A stretch of 64,000 bases of DNA from NCBI RefSeq assembly GCF_040869045.1, contig NC_090319.1, forward strand, positions 284,553,693 through 284,617,692, in the 5' to 3' direction. Positions 23,738 through 35,089 of the stretch are shown piece after piece (position 1 is the first letter of the stretch; the number at the start of each line of letters is the position of its first letter). Below the pieces are notes generated by a model. The model saw nothing but the letters and a program-made list of their open reading frames with translations, did not search any database and was not told the origin of the DNA. The stretch comes from Eurosta solidaginis. Taxonomy: Eukaryota; Arthropoda; Insecta; Diptera; Tephritidae. Made by a program: the position numbers and the translations under genes.

Positions 23738-25614
23738 CCATGGTTCAGTCGAGATGTACTTCAGGCAATAAAAGCAAGAAATAAAAGCTATTCACTTTGG
23801 AGGAAATCTCCTTGTGAAGAAAACTGGCAGGCTTATAAGATATTGCGAAACAGAGCTACGAAAATTATTAGGGATGCCAAAAGGGGTTATTTCCGAAGCA
23901 AACTTGATGTATGTCTACCACCAAAGATTCTCTGGAATAATCTAAAACAACTTGGTATTAAGAATGATTTAAAATCGGAATGCTTGATTGAGGCTGATGT
24001 AATGAATGATTTCTTTGCTACCAAGTTACCGAATGAGAGTGAGTCAAATATTTCCAGCAACGATTCTTTGTTTGATTGGTGCAGTAAATTTAACTTTTCT
24101 AATATTACTGAATCTGAAACAATACAATCCATATTTTCAAGAAAATCAAATGCAACAGGGGAAGATAAAATAAGTCTAAGATTTATTAAACTTATATTAC
24201 CATATGTGATTGCGCCATTAACGCATATTTTAAATTTTGCTTTAACATCTCTAAGTTTTCCTGATGCTTGGAAGGTGGCTAATATTATACCTATTCCAAA
24301 AAAGGTTAATGCTTCCCAACCATGTGATTTTCGGCCAATAAGTATTCTTCCCTGTTTATCAAAAGTTTTGGAAAAGCTCTTATCGAACCATATTAGGAAA
24401 TATCTGACTGAAGAAAATTTGCTTTCGGAAAATCAATCAGGTTATCGCATTGGACATAGTTGCTCAACCGCTATGCTCAAGGTTTTAGAAGACATACAAC
24501 CAAAATTTGACAATGGCGAACTCACAATTCTTACGTTATTGGACTTCTCTAAGGCATTCGACACGGTCTGCCACAGAATTCTCCTGCATAAGCTAAAAAA
24601 ATATTTTGGATTCAGTAGCGATGCTGTGAAGCTGCTTGAGAGCTATTTGACAAACAGGTACCAACGGGTAATATGTGGGGATCGTGGATCCAGGTTATTA
24701 CCAGTAAAATTTGGGTTCCACAGGGTTCTATTCTTGGTCCAATTTTATTTAGTTTGTACATTAATGACATAGAAAAATGCTGTCGTAAAGTATCCATTCA
24801 CCTCTACGCGGATGATGCTCAGATATACCTTTCTGCCCCTCTTGGCTTAATAGAGGATTTAGTTTGCCGATTAAATGAAGATTTAGAAGCTATATTTCAA
24901 TGGTCTAAAAAGAACAAGCTACACCTTAATGCATCCAAAACACAGGCGATCACTATTTCACATTTTTCCTACAATCTGAATGGCATTTCTCCGATAGTTA
25001 TAAATGGAAGTGTTGTGAAATATGAGAAGAATGTCAAAACTCTTGGATTTATCTTAAATAAGCACCTAACTTGTGTTGATCATGTGAATTCCTCAATTAG
25101 TAGGTTATATTATATGTTAAGGCATTTATGGAAAACGGCTTATTTTATTCGAGAAGATATAAAACTTAAACTTGTCAAAAGTCTATTAATACCAATAATA
25201 TCTTACCATGAATTGATATATGGTTGCCTGGATAAAGCTTCCATGAACAAATATCAACTACTGATTAATAATTGTGCCAGATATATCTATCTTAAACGGA
25301 AATATGATCATATTTCGAACTTCTCAAAAACTATTCTTGAATGCAGTTTATCAGCATTCTTTGACCGTCGTTTACTAATATTTATACATAAGATTATCTT
25401 TTCTCGTACGCCGGAATGCCTTTTTGTAAAACTTTCTTTCGCACAATCATCCCGTACTTGCAATCTAATTGTACCGCATTTTAAGTATTCAGTAACATCG
25501 AGAATGTTTTTCGTTAGGGCTGTGCAGTTGTGGAATGCTTTGCCCAATAAAGTAAAATTAGAATCAAATCCTAAGCGCTTCAAATTAGCTGTACATCGCA
25601 CCCTTTGTTCTTGA
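23738..25614 (+). pseudogene. LINE reverse transcriptase, one frameshift
   Basis: Frame 1 (from 23738, PWFSRDVLQAIKARNKSYSL) carries the pre-finger region, then FRPISILPCLSKVLEKLL, NQSGYRIGHSCSTAML and DFSKAFDTVCHRILLHKL (first catalytic Asp), as far as RLLPVK at about 24710. The next motif, VPQGSILGPILFSLYINDI, is in the following frame and continues with LYADDAQIYLS (catalytic YADD intact), GFILNKHL and the thumb to a stop at 25612-25614. The break falls in a run of three G at 24713-24715, consistent with loss of one base. No other stop is visible across about 620 codons, so this copy died recently or the indel is an assembly error. Confidence 0.85.
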
Positions 25615-25790
25615 ACATTCTTTTGTATTTTACTTTTTCTTTTTCTTTTTTACTTACCTCCATGGAACATATGCTGTATGGTTTGAATGTTACTTCTATT
25701 TTTGTTTCTAGCTTTTAAACTTACTTTGTGCTAGTAATAAGAATAATAACAAATATGGCACTGTAAAAGACTATGTCTTATATGTGTATT

Positions 25791-25792
<2 letters not shown>

Positions 25793-25822
<30 letters not shown>

Positions 25823-25824
25823 AT
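25793..25824 (+). repeat. (AAAT)n LINE tail microsatellite
   Basis: Eight consecutive AAAT units close the LINE, immediately before unrelated sequence. Confidence 0.9.
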
Positions 25825-25884
25825 TCTACGTTCGGAAATTGTTCATGCCTATTATCTATTTTCAAATTGTTAGATTGCGATGAT

Positions 25885-26440
25885 TTGACAAACAAAACGA
25901 GAAAATCACGAAACATCATACTGTGAAGACTATTTTCGCGTCTCCATGTACATTCCTCTTCTGGAAAATATTATAGAAGATTTGAAAATTCGATTTTCCC
26001 CAGAAGTTTTTTCTGGCTTTCAGATATGTTCATTGCTCCCAAAGAATATAAAAATTTAATCGAATGTTTAACCAAGCGGTTCTCTACACTTTTGAAAGAA
26101 TCCGCTAAGCTTCTTTACTTAAGACTTCAAGGAGAAATTACTCATTGGCAATATTTTTGGAAGCAAAAGACAGCCGAAAATTTTCAAAAAACCTCTGGTA
26201 TACCAACTAATGCTGTGGAAACTTTGGAATTTTCATGCTTTGCTCAAAATTTTATGTACGATGTGTGTCACGAATGCAAGTGCCGAAAGGTCTTTTTCAA
26301 CATTACATCGGTTGAAAACGTGGCTCAGCACGACTATTCTCAGCAAAGAATGTTCGGTCTGGCGTTGCTGAATATACATTCTGACGTTGAAACCAGAAGA
26401 TATCGTCGAACGATTCGCCAATCAGTGAGGACATAGGATG
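25885..26440 (+). pseudogene. hAT-superfamily transposase, C-terminal part, frameshifted
   Basis: One frame gives EDYFRVSMYIPLLENIIEDL (25918-25980) and continues to a GFQ block. A second frame carries ASAERSFSTLHRLKTWL (about 26268-26322), a third QQRMFGLALLNIHSDV (26341-26390), then PEDIVERFANQ. ASAER.FS.L...KTWLR...L..LALL.IH is the hAT C-terminal dimerisation region. The catalytic core and DNA-binding zinc finger are absent and at least three frame changes occur. The YFRVSMYIP...F.GFQ context resembles the insect hAT transposases related to ZMYM1/P52rIPK-like proteins (recalled similarity). Confidence 0.75.
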
Positions 26441-26464
26441 GTTTTATAGTGAGTGTTTCATTTT

Positions 26465-26833
26465 GAGTGAAAATTTCTTAAACGGATCACCTAAAAACGT
26501 GATAATTTATTTTTGAGCAACAGAAGTATTATTTGATAGCTGTCGACAATACAAAAAAATGCTTATCTTCAATTTTTCCAAAAAAAAGTGTGTCCTTAAT
26601 AATTGCCATTTGAGTTTTTGTCCTATTCTTTTGAAGTTGAGTAGCAACCTATAGGCTTCACCGAGGACAAAGAAAAGAAAATTCCAATGTCGATAATTAA
26701 GGATAAAGTTTTTTTTTCGGAAAAATCCAAGACGAGCATTTGTTTGTATTATCGATAGCTATCAAATAACACCTTTGTTGCTCAAAAATAAATTATGACG
26801 TTTTTCGGTGATCACTTTCAGAAATTTTCACTC
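26465..26833. repeat. Large fold-back (inverted repeat) with arms of about 170 bp
   Basis: The arm starting GAGTGAAAATTTCTTAAACGG (26465) is matched by the reverse complement of the arm ending GAAATTTTCACTC (26833). Shared internal blocks include TAATTTATTTTTGAGCAACA, TATTTGATAGCT and TTTTTCC. The arms differ by scattered substitutions and meet around 26650. It lies directly downstream of the hAT transposase remnant and could be a fold-back or MITE of that or another DNA transposon. Confidence 0.85.
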
Positions 26834-27177
26834 TGTGTCTTTAAACATAGCATTTATTTACATTATTATTATTACATTGTTTTATTAAAATTATATAAGC
26901 ATTAAATGTACACATCCAGTGATGATAAATGTACCAAATAAAAAATACAAAAAGTATTTAAAAACAGAATACATACATACTTTCGAAAATACTTTGAAAT
27001 CGAAAGCTTACATTTTGGTATTATTATGTGCTGTACGCAGATCAAAAGAAAAATTTTGCATTTTTCTGGAACATGAAAATAGCAGTAAGCACAAAATGTT
27101 GGCATTTCACAATGCATGGCAATTTATACATGCATACCGCTTTTATAAAAATAAAACAAAATTTATGAAACTTTTTG
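26834..27177. other. AT-rich intergenic DNA
   Basis: No gene recognised. The frame at 26919-27341 runs across unrelated DNA into the retroposon and is judged a chance frame. Confidence 0.4.
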
Positions 27178-27372
27178 ATACCATCCATAAAGTACTAGCC
27201 CAACCATCTCGGGAACGGTTTTTTATGACCACATGCAACCTTCTAGGCCATACCGCCCTCCCACCCCTTCAGATCCATCAGGAGGTCGGGGTCGCCAGAA
27301 CCTTGGCTGTTAATGAAACAGGATTCGCCACGGGTAGGTGAGGTTGACAATTGGGTTGGAGAAGCTATATAT
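27178..27372 (-). mobile_element. (CAA)n-tailed retroposon, left piece (split by LINE B)
   Basis: Matches the 17461-17850 copy from about the GTGCTAGCCC block to GAGAAGCTATATAT, where LINE B begins. The (GTT)n side is missing. The remaining half resumes at 30948. Confidence 0.75.
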
Positions 27373-30300
27373 CGCTTCCCAAGGCAGCCTGTTCTATCTA
27401 CCGGAGTGACTCAGGATTTTTCATTTTAGTGTAACCCCATTTAGTTTGTTGCGCCCCTCCCACAAATTGTCATTCAGCAGCTCCGTGCAGCGGGACTGCC
27501 CCATACTCTCCATACTCCGAACACAATCCGGGTCCTTCTCCTGACCCCGGTCCTGAGAAATGGTTTTTCTACGTTTTCGGAAAAGAATCTTTTTAGGACA
27601 GTCATACTCTTGTCAGTGTGGCACGCGCAAGGGATGGTTGCATAGGACATGTTGCCAGGCCGCAAGCCCAACTACACCAGGTACCCCAATGCTTACCCAG
27701 GACGAGAAGTCCCAGGTCCACAACAGCAATTGCGTCATGGCCTCTCACAACTCAGGCGTAGTCACCCGTCACTTACCCTTAGAGTGCCGACGTCTCCCCT
27801 GCTGCACTTCAGAATTCTGCAGTTAAGCTGTAATGGATTAACTGGGAAAATCAAGGAGATAGTCGATCTCATGAAGCGGCAAACATCCGCATCGCTGCGA
27901 TTCATGATACTAAAATCACAGCAATATCTGCTCTGCAGACCTGTTATAGGTATAATGTCCACAGAAAAGATCGCGAGAGCGGAAATTGAGGCGGTCTCGC
28001 ATTTATCATACACGACTCAGTGCAATATAATATATTTGGTACCGAAATCTGCCGCAGGGACAGTGTCTTAGAACGTCGCGGCTTATCTGTCCGGTCAGGC
28101 GATGTAAACCTAGAAATCATCAACATCTGTATCCCTCCCGCCACCTGTTGCCCCAGTGGATACCTAATATCAAAGCACTACTCACTGGTGATAATGGCAT
28201 TATCTTAGGCGATTTCAATGCCCATCTCGATCTAAAGCATTCAAACCTGCAGGCGGACAGCAGGGGTGAGATGTTGGCGGATCAAATAGGAGAAACGACG
28301 TTCTGCACAATAAACGGAGACGCCACCCTCGTATGGTAGGAAGTTGTCACAGTTCATCAGATATATCAAATGTGACCGCAGGACTCGTAAACTGCCTCAA
28401 CTGGCAGCCGATGGTAACATTCGCATCTGACCATATTTATTTCGCTTGAGCGAACCGCCAACTTCATCGTCACCGAAAAACGCACTTTCATAAATTTTAA
28501 AAAAGGAAAGTGGGATGAGTACAAATCCTTTACAGATAATCGCTTTGCTGCCCTTCCTATCCCGACTGATGCTCGCCAAAGGGAACGTGCTTTCCGGAAG
28601 GTCATTATATCAGCCTCGGCTCGTTTTATTCCCGCCGGACGAATTCCCGAAGTTCGGCCCCATTTTCCGGCGGAGGCCGCAAATTTAGCGAGAGAACGTG
28701 ACCTTATAAGATAGCTCGATCCCGGCGACCCCAAAATAAAGGATATAAACCAACGCATCAGATTGCTTGTGGATGAACACAAACGGGCGAAATGGGAGGA
28801 GCACTTAAGTGGTTGTAACCTGTCTGCCGGTGTAGGTAAGCTTTGGTCCACCGTAAAGTCCCTATCGAATCCGTCTAAGCACAATGACAAAATTTTCATC
28901 GCCTTTGGCGATAAAGTGTTGTCGGATGCGAAAAATGCGCGAGCGCTTTTTGCCGATAATATATAGTGCATTCTACGGTTGACAAACCTAGACGGTGGGC
29001 CAACAGACGCGCACATAAACATAAATTCAGCGCGTCCCCAATTATCATCACCGGCAAAGAGGTTGAGGGTGCCATCGGTTATGCTAAACCATCTAAAGCA
29101 GTGGGCCCAGACGGCATAGCCATGCCTTAAAAGCCTAAGTAAATAAGGTTTCAAATATTTAGCACATGTCTTCAACCTGTCCCTTTACACCTTTGTCATC
29201 CCCGAAAAATGGAAATTGACCAAGGTGGTCCCGCTACTAAAGCCTGGGAACCCATCTAACATAGGAGATTTATATCGGCCAAACTCTCTCCCATCGCCAG
29301 TAGCCAAGACGCTGGAAGCCATTCTGCTCCCCTACTTTAAAACAAATTTGCAACTAGCCTATCATCAGCATGGCTTTAGAAAAATACATAGCACAACCAC
29401 CGCGCTAAATGCCTATAGCACGCAGATAAATAGTGGTTTAAATCAAACCCCCCACCATAGAACAGTACTCGTTGCGCTAGACCTGTCANNNNNNNNNNNN
29501 NNNNNNNNNNNNNNNNNNNNNNNNNNNNNNNNNNNNNNNNNNNNNNNNNNNNNNNNNNNNNNNNNNNNNNNNNNNNNNNNNNNNNNNNCCTGTCAAAAGC
29601 TTTTGATACGATCAACCACGGCACGTTACTGCAATACCTGGAAGGGTCTACCCTTCATCCAAGTCTTAAAAGGTGGACCGCAAATTATCTAGGTGGCCGG
29701 CAGGCATCATCGGTGCAATTAAGGAACGCAACATCAAAACCAAGAAGAATTAAACATGGGGTGCCACAGGGTGGTGTCCCAACCCCACTGTCGTTTAACT
29801 TCTACATACCAAAGCTACATTCGCCACCAGAAGGAGTTACTATCGTTTCCTACGCTGATGACTGCACAATAATGGCCACAGACCCAGGCCCACAAATCGA
29901 TGAGCTTTGCAACAAAATAAGCGGCTACCTCCCTGATCTCTCCAGTTTTTTCGCCTCGCGAAACCTGACATTATCATCGACTAAATAATCGATGCCTTTA
30001 TTTAGAACATGGACGTCCCAAATGTCGACCATTTCGAACATCCACCAAAATCTTGGGAGTGACGTTTGATCAGGATCTGCATTTTGGGTAGTATACAGCC
30101 GCAATTGTACCGAAAATTGAGAGCTGCAATAAAATCCTCAAATCTCTTGCTGGCAGTACTTGGGGTAAAGATAAAGAAAAGTTCATTACCACTTACAAAG
30201 CAATTGGCCAGCGGATTGCATGCTACACGTCCCCGATATGGTCCCCAAGCCTAAAGACTACTCACTGGAAGAACCTACAGGCCTCCCAAAATACTGCCCC

Positions 30301-30947
30301 AGAACCGCCACGGGTTGTCTTCTTATGTCCAAAGAACACCACCTACATAATGAAGCGAGGATTCTCCCCATCAGGGAGAGAAATGAAATGCTAAACAAAC
30401 AGTTCCTGTTGAATACCCAGAAACCTGGGCATCCCAACAGACATTTGATTGATGAGCCAATACCTCTCAGGGACTTAAGGAGCCATCTCCGTAAGCATTA
30501 TAAGGAAATACGGCATCTGAGAACACAGCCGTATGAAGCCAAAAAGCACAAGCAGGTCCTCAGTGAACTCCACAAACAGACGTCGGACCTTTATGCCAGG
30601 GATTGCCCTGTGAATCCTGTACTCAAATAACAATACTCAAAACTAGGAAAAGCGAGTCACTCTAACTCAACTTCGATCTGGATACTGTAACAGGTTAAAC
30701 TCTTACCTATACAGAATCAACCCCGACATACGTAATGTATGTCCTGCATGTGATGTGTCCCCACATGACACCAACCATCTCTTTAACTCTTTTGTGGAAC
30801 CAACGCCTCTAACACCCCTCTCATTATGGTGCACCCCTGTTAAAACAGCAAGTTTCCTTGGACTCCCTTTAGAGTATTATGATGACAATTTGTGATCGGC
30901 CGCACCTATTGGATGGGGCGAAGCACTGCTATAACAACAACAACAAC
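27373..30947 (+). mobile_element. LOA-type LINE copy B, nearly full span, degenerate
   Basis: Starts CGCTTCCCAAGG, the same 5' end as copy C (CGCTTCCGAAGG), and ends with a (CAA)n tail at about 30931-30947. Order of traces: NPGP and PEKWF with part of the zinc-finger region (27510-27660), endonuclease (GDFNAH at 28210), pre-RT region (KRAKWEEHLSGCNLS at 28780), RT blocks (VVPLLKPGNPSNIG, LSKAFDT, GVPQGGV, SYADDCTIM), thumb, and the Cys/His tail ACDVSPHDTNHLFN. Many frameshifts and stops. It contains the 100-N gap. The DNA is inserted into a (CAA)n-tailed retroposon. Confidence 0.82.
29489..29588. other. Assembly gap (100 N) inside LINE B
   Basis: Exactly 100 N. The 7 bases before it (CCTGTCA) are identical to the first 7 after it (CCTGTCA), and copy C has just one CCTATCA at that spot. 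The flanks therefore overlap and no LINE sequence appears to be missing. Confidence 0.9.
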
Positions 30948-31072
30948 AGAAGCTGGCAACCCCTTGGGATGGTTGCACTACACAACCCCTTTAATCAGTT
31001 TGTTATTTGAGTCGCCTCTTACGACAGGCATACCTACCGCGATTATTTTATAAGCCCCCTAACCCATTGGGG
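30948..31072 (-). mobile_element. (CAA)n-tailed retroposon, right piece
   Basis: Continues from GGCAACCCC through GTTGCACTACACAACCCC and ACGACAGGCATACCTACCGC to the 5' terminus ...AACCCATTGGGG. Together with 27178-27372 it makes one retroposon interrupted by LINE B. The first 7 bases, AGAAGCT, also occur just before LINE B and may be the remnant of a target duplication that was later shortened. Confidence 0.75.
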
Positions 31073-31445
31073 CGCCCCCAGCGGTAGTCGTACTGCGCTG
31101 TTTGCGTTAAATATATCCATTTCGGAACCTTTCCTAGCCATCTCATCTGGAAATTTAATCTCTTTCATATCGCTCTGCCTAGAGTCCCGGTCAAGAGGAA
31201 TATTGAGATGCTTAATGTATTATAATGCCTTTAAAGCGGCCAGGCTATGGACAAAGATGTTTACATTTGTGTCTGGGACCGTACCGTCCTGAAGCACTCT
31301 GGCTGCTCTCTCTATAACATAGGAATCCTCTTGGAAGAAATTGCATGAGTCAGGAAGTCGGTACGACTGATTTGCACCTTTAAGTCAACAACCGCTGTGA
31401 TATGGACGGTTTCGGATGTCTTCTAATATCACTGGGTGCCTTTAT
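31073..31445 (-). pseudogene. RNase H fragment of a LINE, decayed
   Basis: Minus-strand translation contains VPDTNVNIFVHSLAALKAL (about 31285-31230), the DSQAALKAL block with the catalytic Asp replaced by His, and then FPDEMARKGSEMDI (about 31145-31100), the ADELARKGS block. The same family appears at 52200-52460 with the Asp intact. Non-functional. Confidence 0.55.
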
Positions 31446-32829
31446 CCGGTTGATTTCCATATGCTGGATTTTCTAAGTCGCAGATCCCTTTTCCTCTACG
31501 AACACTTGTAGAGGTATCAAGTGAAAAATTATATTTAACCATTTCTGGCGTGCGGTGCTCACTGTACCTGATATTCACAGGCATGCTAGCCTCTGCACCT
31601 TCCCAAACCTCTGTTGATTGCTCTCTTTGCCTAGCGCCTTCCACCAGACAATAGCTCCATTGGAATCGGTAGCGTAGCTCATTGCCGGCAGAGCTATTGC
31701 CTTATATCCTGTCAGCAACGTCTCTTTGTCTCTTCCGCAAGTCCTTCTCACAGACTTGGCGATTATGTTGCGCTATATACATTGGTGGCAGTCGCGGTTA
31801 CTTCTACGACGAAGCTAAAACTATTGTCAATACCCAAAATTTTAGAGAAACTGTAAGTCTGTATCGTAAATCCATGGGCTTTACGAGAGATTTCAGTTGC
31901 GCTGTCCAGGTCGTGAATACGGTGGCCATTGATTAAGTCCTAAAAGCATCAAGTTACGAGTTCCAAAATATGGGTCGATTAGAGATCAGAGTTCATCCGC
32001 TTTGGAAGCCGTTGCCATTAACGTCATGCTTAAAAACCTATAGTTACCCTTTCTAGTGGAGAGTTTCTATAGATATTAAGTTTCTAATTTCCACAGATAG
32101 TATAGTTTTTGGCATTCAGTACAGCAGTACTGCGTTATGTATTACCGTTAGATGATTAGCTATATGCACTGTCGCGTAATCCTGTATGATTCTCTTTGAT
32201 TAGTTTGTTTTGGAACATTGGGAAAGGGAGTCCCTTTTTTCATATTTTCCAGGAAAAACTTCTTCCTTGTCTAGGGACAGGTTGACGTTCCTGAGATAGT
32301 CGGGCTGTATTTTAATTGTGCAAATAAATATCATTATCGATCATCGAAACCTTCAGTGAGTGCCTCTAACGCTACAAGAATAAGAAGCATGTTGAATATT
32401 GTCCTCGCATACATACACGTCTAAGCTAATGTAGCAGTGTCCGTTTTTTTTGGTAGGGCTACAAATTCGACTGGAGATGGGCGGGAGCTACTGTTTTGAC
32501 AATCGGGATAAAAATGTAGAACTTTTGAAAACTTGTAAGATGGGCCGATTGTAGTGGCCCAGCCCCTCTAGGCGAAAACAAATAGTTTTTTTTTCTGCAA
32601 AAACTAAAACCTCCGGAGATAAAAAATTTAGTTATTTACATTTATTGGTTAAGCGTGGTGTACTAATAGAAAATTTTACACGGCCGTCATTTCGGATTTC
32701 AATGACAGCTAAGGTAATACCAACCTTGCTATAACTGGAGCCGATCCAACCTTCTGAGATGATGAAGGTGTGGAGGCTCCACATTACAATTGAAAAGATG
32801 GTTGGTGTCATGTGAGGACACATCGCATG
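31446..32829. other. Intergenic DNA, nothing recognised
   Basis: Short frames only; the minus-strand frame at 31429-31644 may be more of the adjacent LINE but shows no motif. Confidence 0.4.
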
Positions 32830-32937
32830 CAGGACCATACATTACGTATGTCGGGGTTGATTCTGGACAAGTAAAAGTTTAACCTGTTACAGTATTCAGA
32901 ACGAAGTTGGGCCAGGGTGATTGTTATATAGAGTGAC
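32830..32937 (-). mobile_element. Small LOA-type LINE fragment
   Basis: Reverse complement matches the 3' coding end of copies A-C (the QLRSGYCNRLNSYLSRINPDI region). Only about 100 bp remain. Confidence 0.6.
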
Positions 32938-33381
32938 AAGGCAAATTCAGTGCCAGGCAGTGGCGGATTTACCATATAGGCAACACATTAATTTAAAAAA
33001 AAAAAATTGCATTCGGATTTTGTTGCACCTAAAATAGTATTTTTGTTTGTATATTATAATAAATAATTTATTATTTTTTATGTATTTCGATATTAGAATG
33101 AAGCTGTTTATTTTTCCGCATAGCAGTCGTAAAAATTTGCATAAAACTTCTAACAGCGCCCCTGAGAATCAGAATCATATACGAGGTTACCACACTTGAC
33201 CTCACTGCCAAAAAACGAGCATGCATTCCATGCAAATCTTGACCTCAAGCCCTTCTATTCCTCACAAGTATATTAATTATAATGCATAAAATCTGAAGGC
33301 CAAGTCTGGTCTAATGTCAAATAATGGGCAGTATATATTTAGTCTTCTCTTTGATGTGAAATATCTAAGCAACGAAAATTG
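32938..33381. other. AT-rich intergenic DNA
   Basis: No gene recognised between a LINE fragment and the target duplication of LINE C. Confidence 0.45.
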
Positions 33382-33416
33382 CGTAAGAAATCCCGCTTCC
33401 GAAGGCCGTCGGTTCT

Positions 33417-34226
33417 ATGTACCGGAGCGACTCGGGATTTTCCCAGACCACGGACTGCCATTTCAGTGTAACCCCATTTAATTTGTTGTGTCCCTCCGAC
33501 AAATTCTCATCCTCCCAGCAGCTCCTTGCAGCGGGACTGCTCCATATTCTCTTGCTCCGGGAAGGTATCGAACCCAATCCGGGTCCGTCTCCTGACCCCG
33601 GTCCTGAGAAATGGTTTTGCAGCATCTGCCGGAAAAGAATCTTTTTAGGACGGTCATACTCTTGTCAGTGTGTCTCGTGTAAGGGATGGTTGTATCGGAC
33701 AGGTTGTTCTAGGCTAGACCCCAAAACCAGACGTCCACGTAACTTCTATAAATCTTTTGTGGCTCCTTGCTGTTCATGCCCTAGGACGTCCCGTAATCTA
33801 CGCCTTAGCGCCCCCACTACCTTCCAGCAGCCCCGCTGCTCAGCAAGCCACAACAAGCACCAGCTGCTGCTCGCGCCACCAACTCACACGGCTGCTCCCA
33901 CTCATACCTACAATCTCCGTTGTAGAGTCGGGAGCAATGCCGAGCATCAGCCCCTGCCCCCGTCCTCTTCCCCCCTCTTTTCCGGCAGCAATTGTGTAGG
34001 TCAGGGAAACAGACTCTTAGTCCCTACCTCCTTTTGCACCGTTTGCCAGCACAGAATATATACGTTTGCGACATCCGCCCAATGCAACTCCTGCCATGGA
34101 CGGTGCCACTTCCCTAGATGTTCTGGTCTCCGCGACGGCAACCCCCGTCGGGTTTCATTGCGCCATGTTGCCAAGCCGCATACCCAAATACACCGGGTAC
34201 TCCAATGCTTACCCAAGGACGTCTAG
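33417..34226 (+). pseudogene. LINE C N-terminal region: 2A-like motif plus two PHD-like zinc fingers
   Basis: 269 codons without a stop, beginning close to the element's 5' end. Residues 36-49 are Leu-rich and lead into GIEPNPGP at residues 50-57 (33564-33587), the shape of a 2A ribosome-skipping signal, although the usual Asp before Ile/Val-Glu is Gly. The first finger is WFCSICRKRIF...CQCVSCKGWL...GCSRLD (residues 66-100). A second finger of the same design, FCTVCQHRIYTF...CNSCHGRCHFPRCSG, lies around residues 205-240. Such fingers bind RNA or DNA in LINE N-terminal proteins. The frame is open here but the downstream element is broken. Confidence 0.65.
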
Positions 34227-34286
34227 TCCCAGGGCCACAACAGCAGTCGCGTCCTGGCCTTCCACAACCCGTCACTTACTCCCAGA

Positions 34287-34745
34287 GTGACGACGTCTCC
34301 CCCTATGCACTTCAGAATTCTGCAGTTAAACTGTAATGGATTAACTGCGAAGATCACGGAGATAGTCGACTTCATGAAGCGGCAGAACATCCGCATTGCT
34401 GCGATTCAAGAGACTAAACTCACAGCAACATCTGCATTGCAGACCAGTTCTGGGTATAATGTATACAGAAAAGATTGCGAGAGCGGAAATGGAGACGGTC
34501 TCGCGTTTATCATACACCATACTGTGCAATATCATATATTTGATCCCGACATCGACCGCAGGGACAGTGTCTTAGAAGGTCAAGGATTATCTGTCCGGTC
34601 GGGCGATGCAAACCTAGAAATCATCAGCATCTACATCCCTCCTGTCACCTGTTGCCCCAATGGATACCGCCCTGATATCAGCGCCGTACTCACTGGAAAC
34701 AATCGCATTATCTTAGGCGATTTCAAAGCCCATCACGATCTGTGA
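34287..34745 (+). pseudogene. LINE C apurinic endonuclease domain, truncated
   Basis: Contains ILQLNCNGL (metal-site Asn), IQETKLTA (catalytic Glu) and, near the end, IILGDFKAHHDL where the usual GDFNAH has Asn replaced by Lys. A stop follows at once because about 37 bp present in copy B (between CATCTCGATCT and GTGAGATG) are missing. The C-terminal Ser-Asp-His part is therefore lost or out of frame. The domain normally nicks the target DNA. Confidence 0.75.
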
Positions 34746-35089
34746 GATGTTAGGGGATCAAATAGAAGAACCGACGCTCTGCACAATAAACGGAGACGCC
34801 CCACACGTATGGTAGGAAGCTGTCACAGTTCGCCGGATATTTCAATCGTGAGCGCAGAACTCGTAAACTGCGATTTGCTGCACTTCCTATCCCAACTGAT
34901 GCCCTCCAAGGGGAGCGTGCTTTCCGCAAGGTCATTGAATCCGCCTCGGGTCGTTTCATTCCCGCCGGTAGAATTCCCGAAATTCGGCCCCACTTTCCGA
35001 CAGAGGCCCCAAGTTCAGCGAGAGAACGTGACCTTATAAGACAGCTTAATCCCGGCGACCCCCAAATAAGGGATATATTCCAACGCATC

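Larger units (their letters stand above)
23690..25825 (+). mobile_element. 5'-truncated LINE (CR1/L2/Jockey-group) with (AAAT)n tail
   Basis: A block of about 2.1 kb contains only the reverse-transcriptase part of the second frame, a short 3' UTR (25615-25792) and a tetranucleotide tail. The endonuclease and first frame are absent. The tail is a short tandem repeat rather than plain poly-A, which favours the CR1/L2-like side, but I cannot settle the clade by eye. The left boundary is approximate, set where the homologous reading frame begins. Confidence 0.75.

Noticed and set aside
26919..27341. 140-codon plus-strand frame
   Set aside because: It crosses from AT-rich intergenic DNA into a (CAA)n-tailed retroposon, so its 3' half is transposon sequence and its 5' half has no motif.
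29376..29692. Open frames spanning the N gap
   Set aside because: They are continuous only because N codons are translated as unknown; the real content is the LINE B reverse transcriptase.
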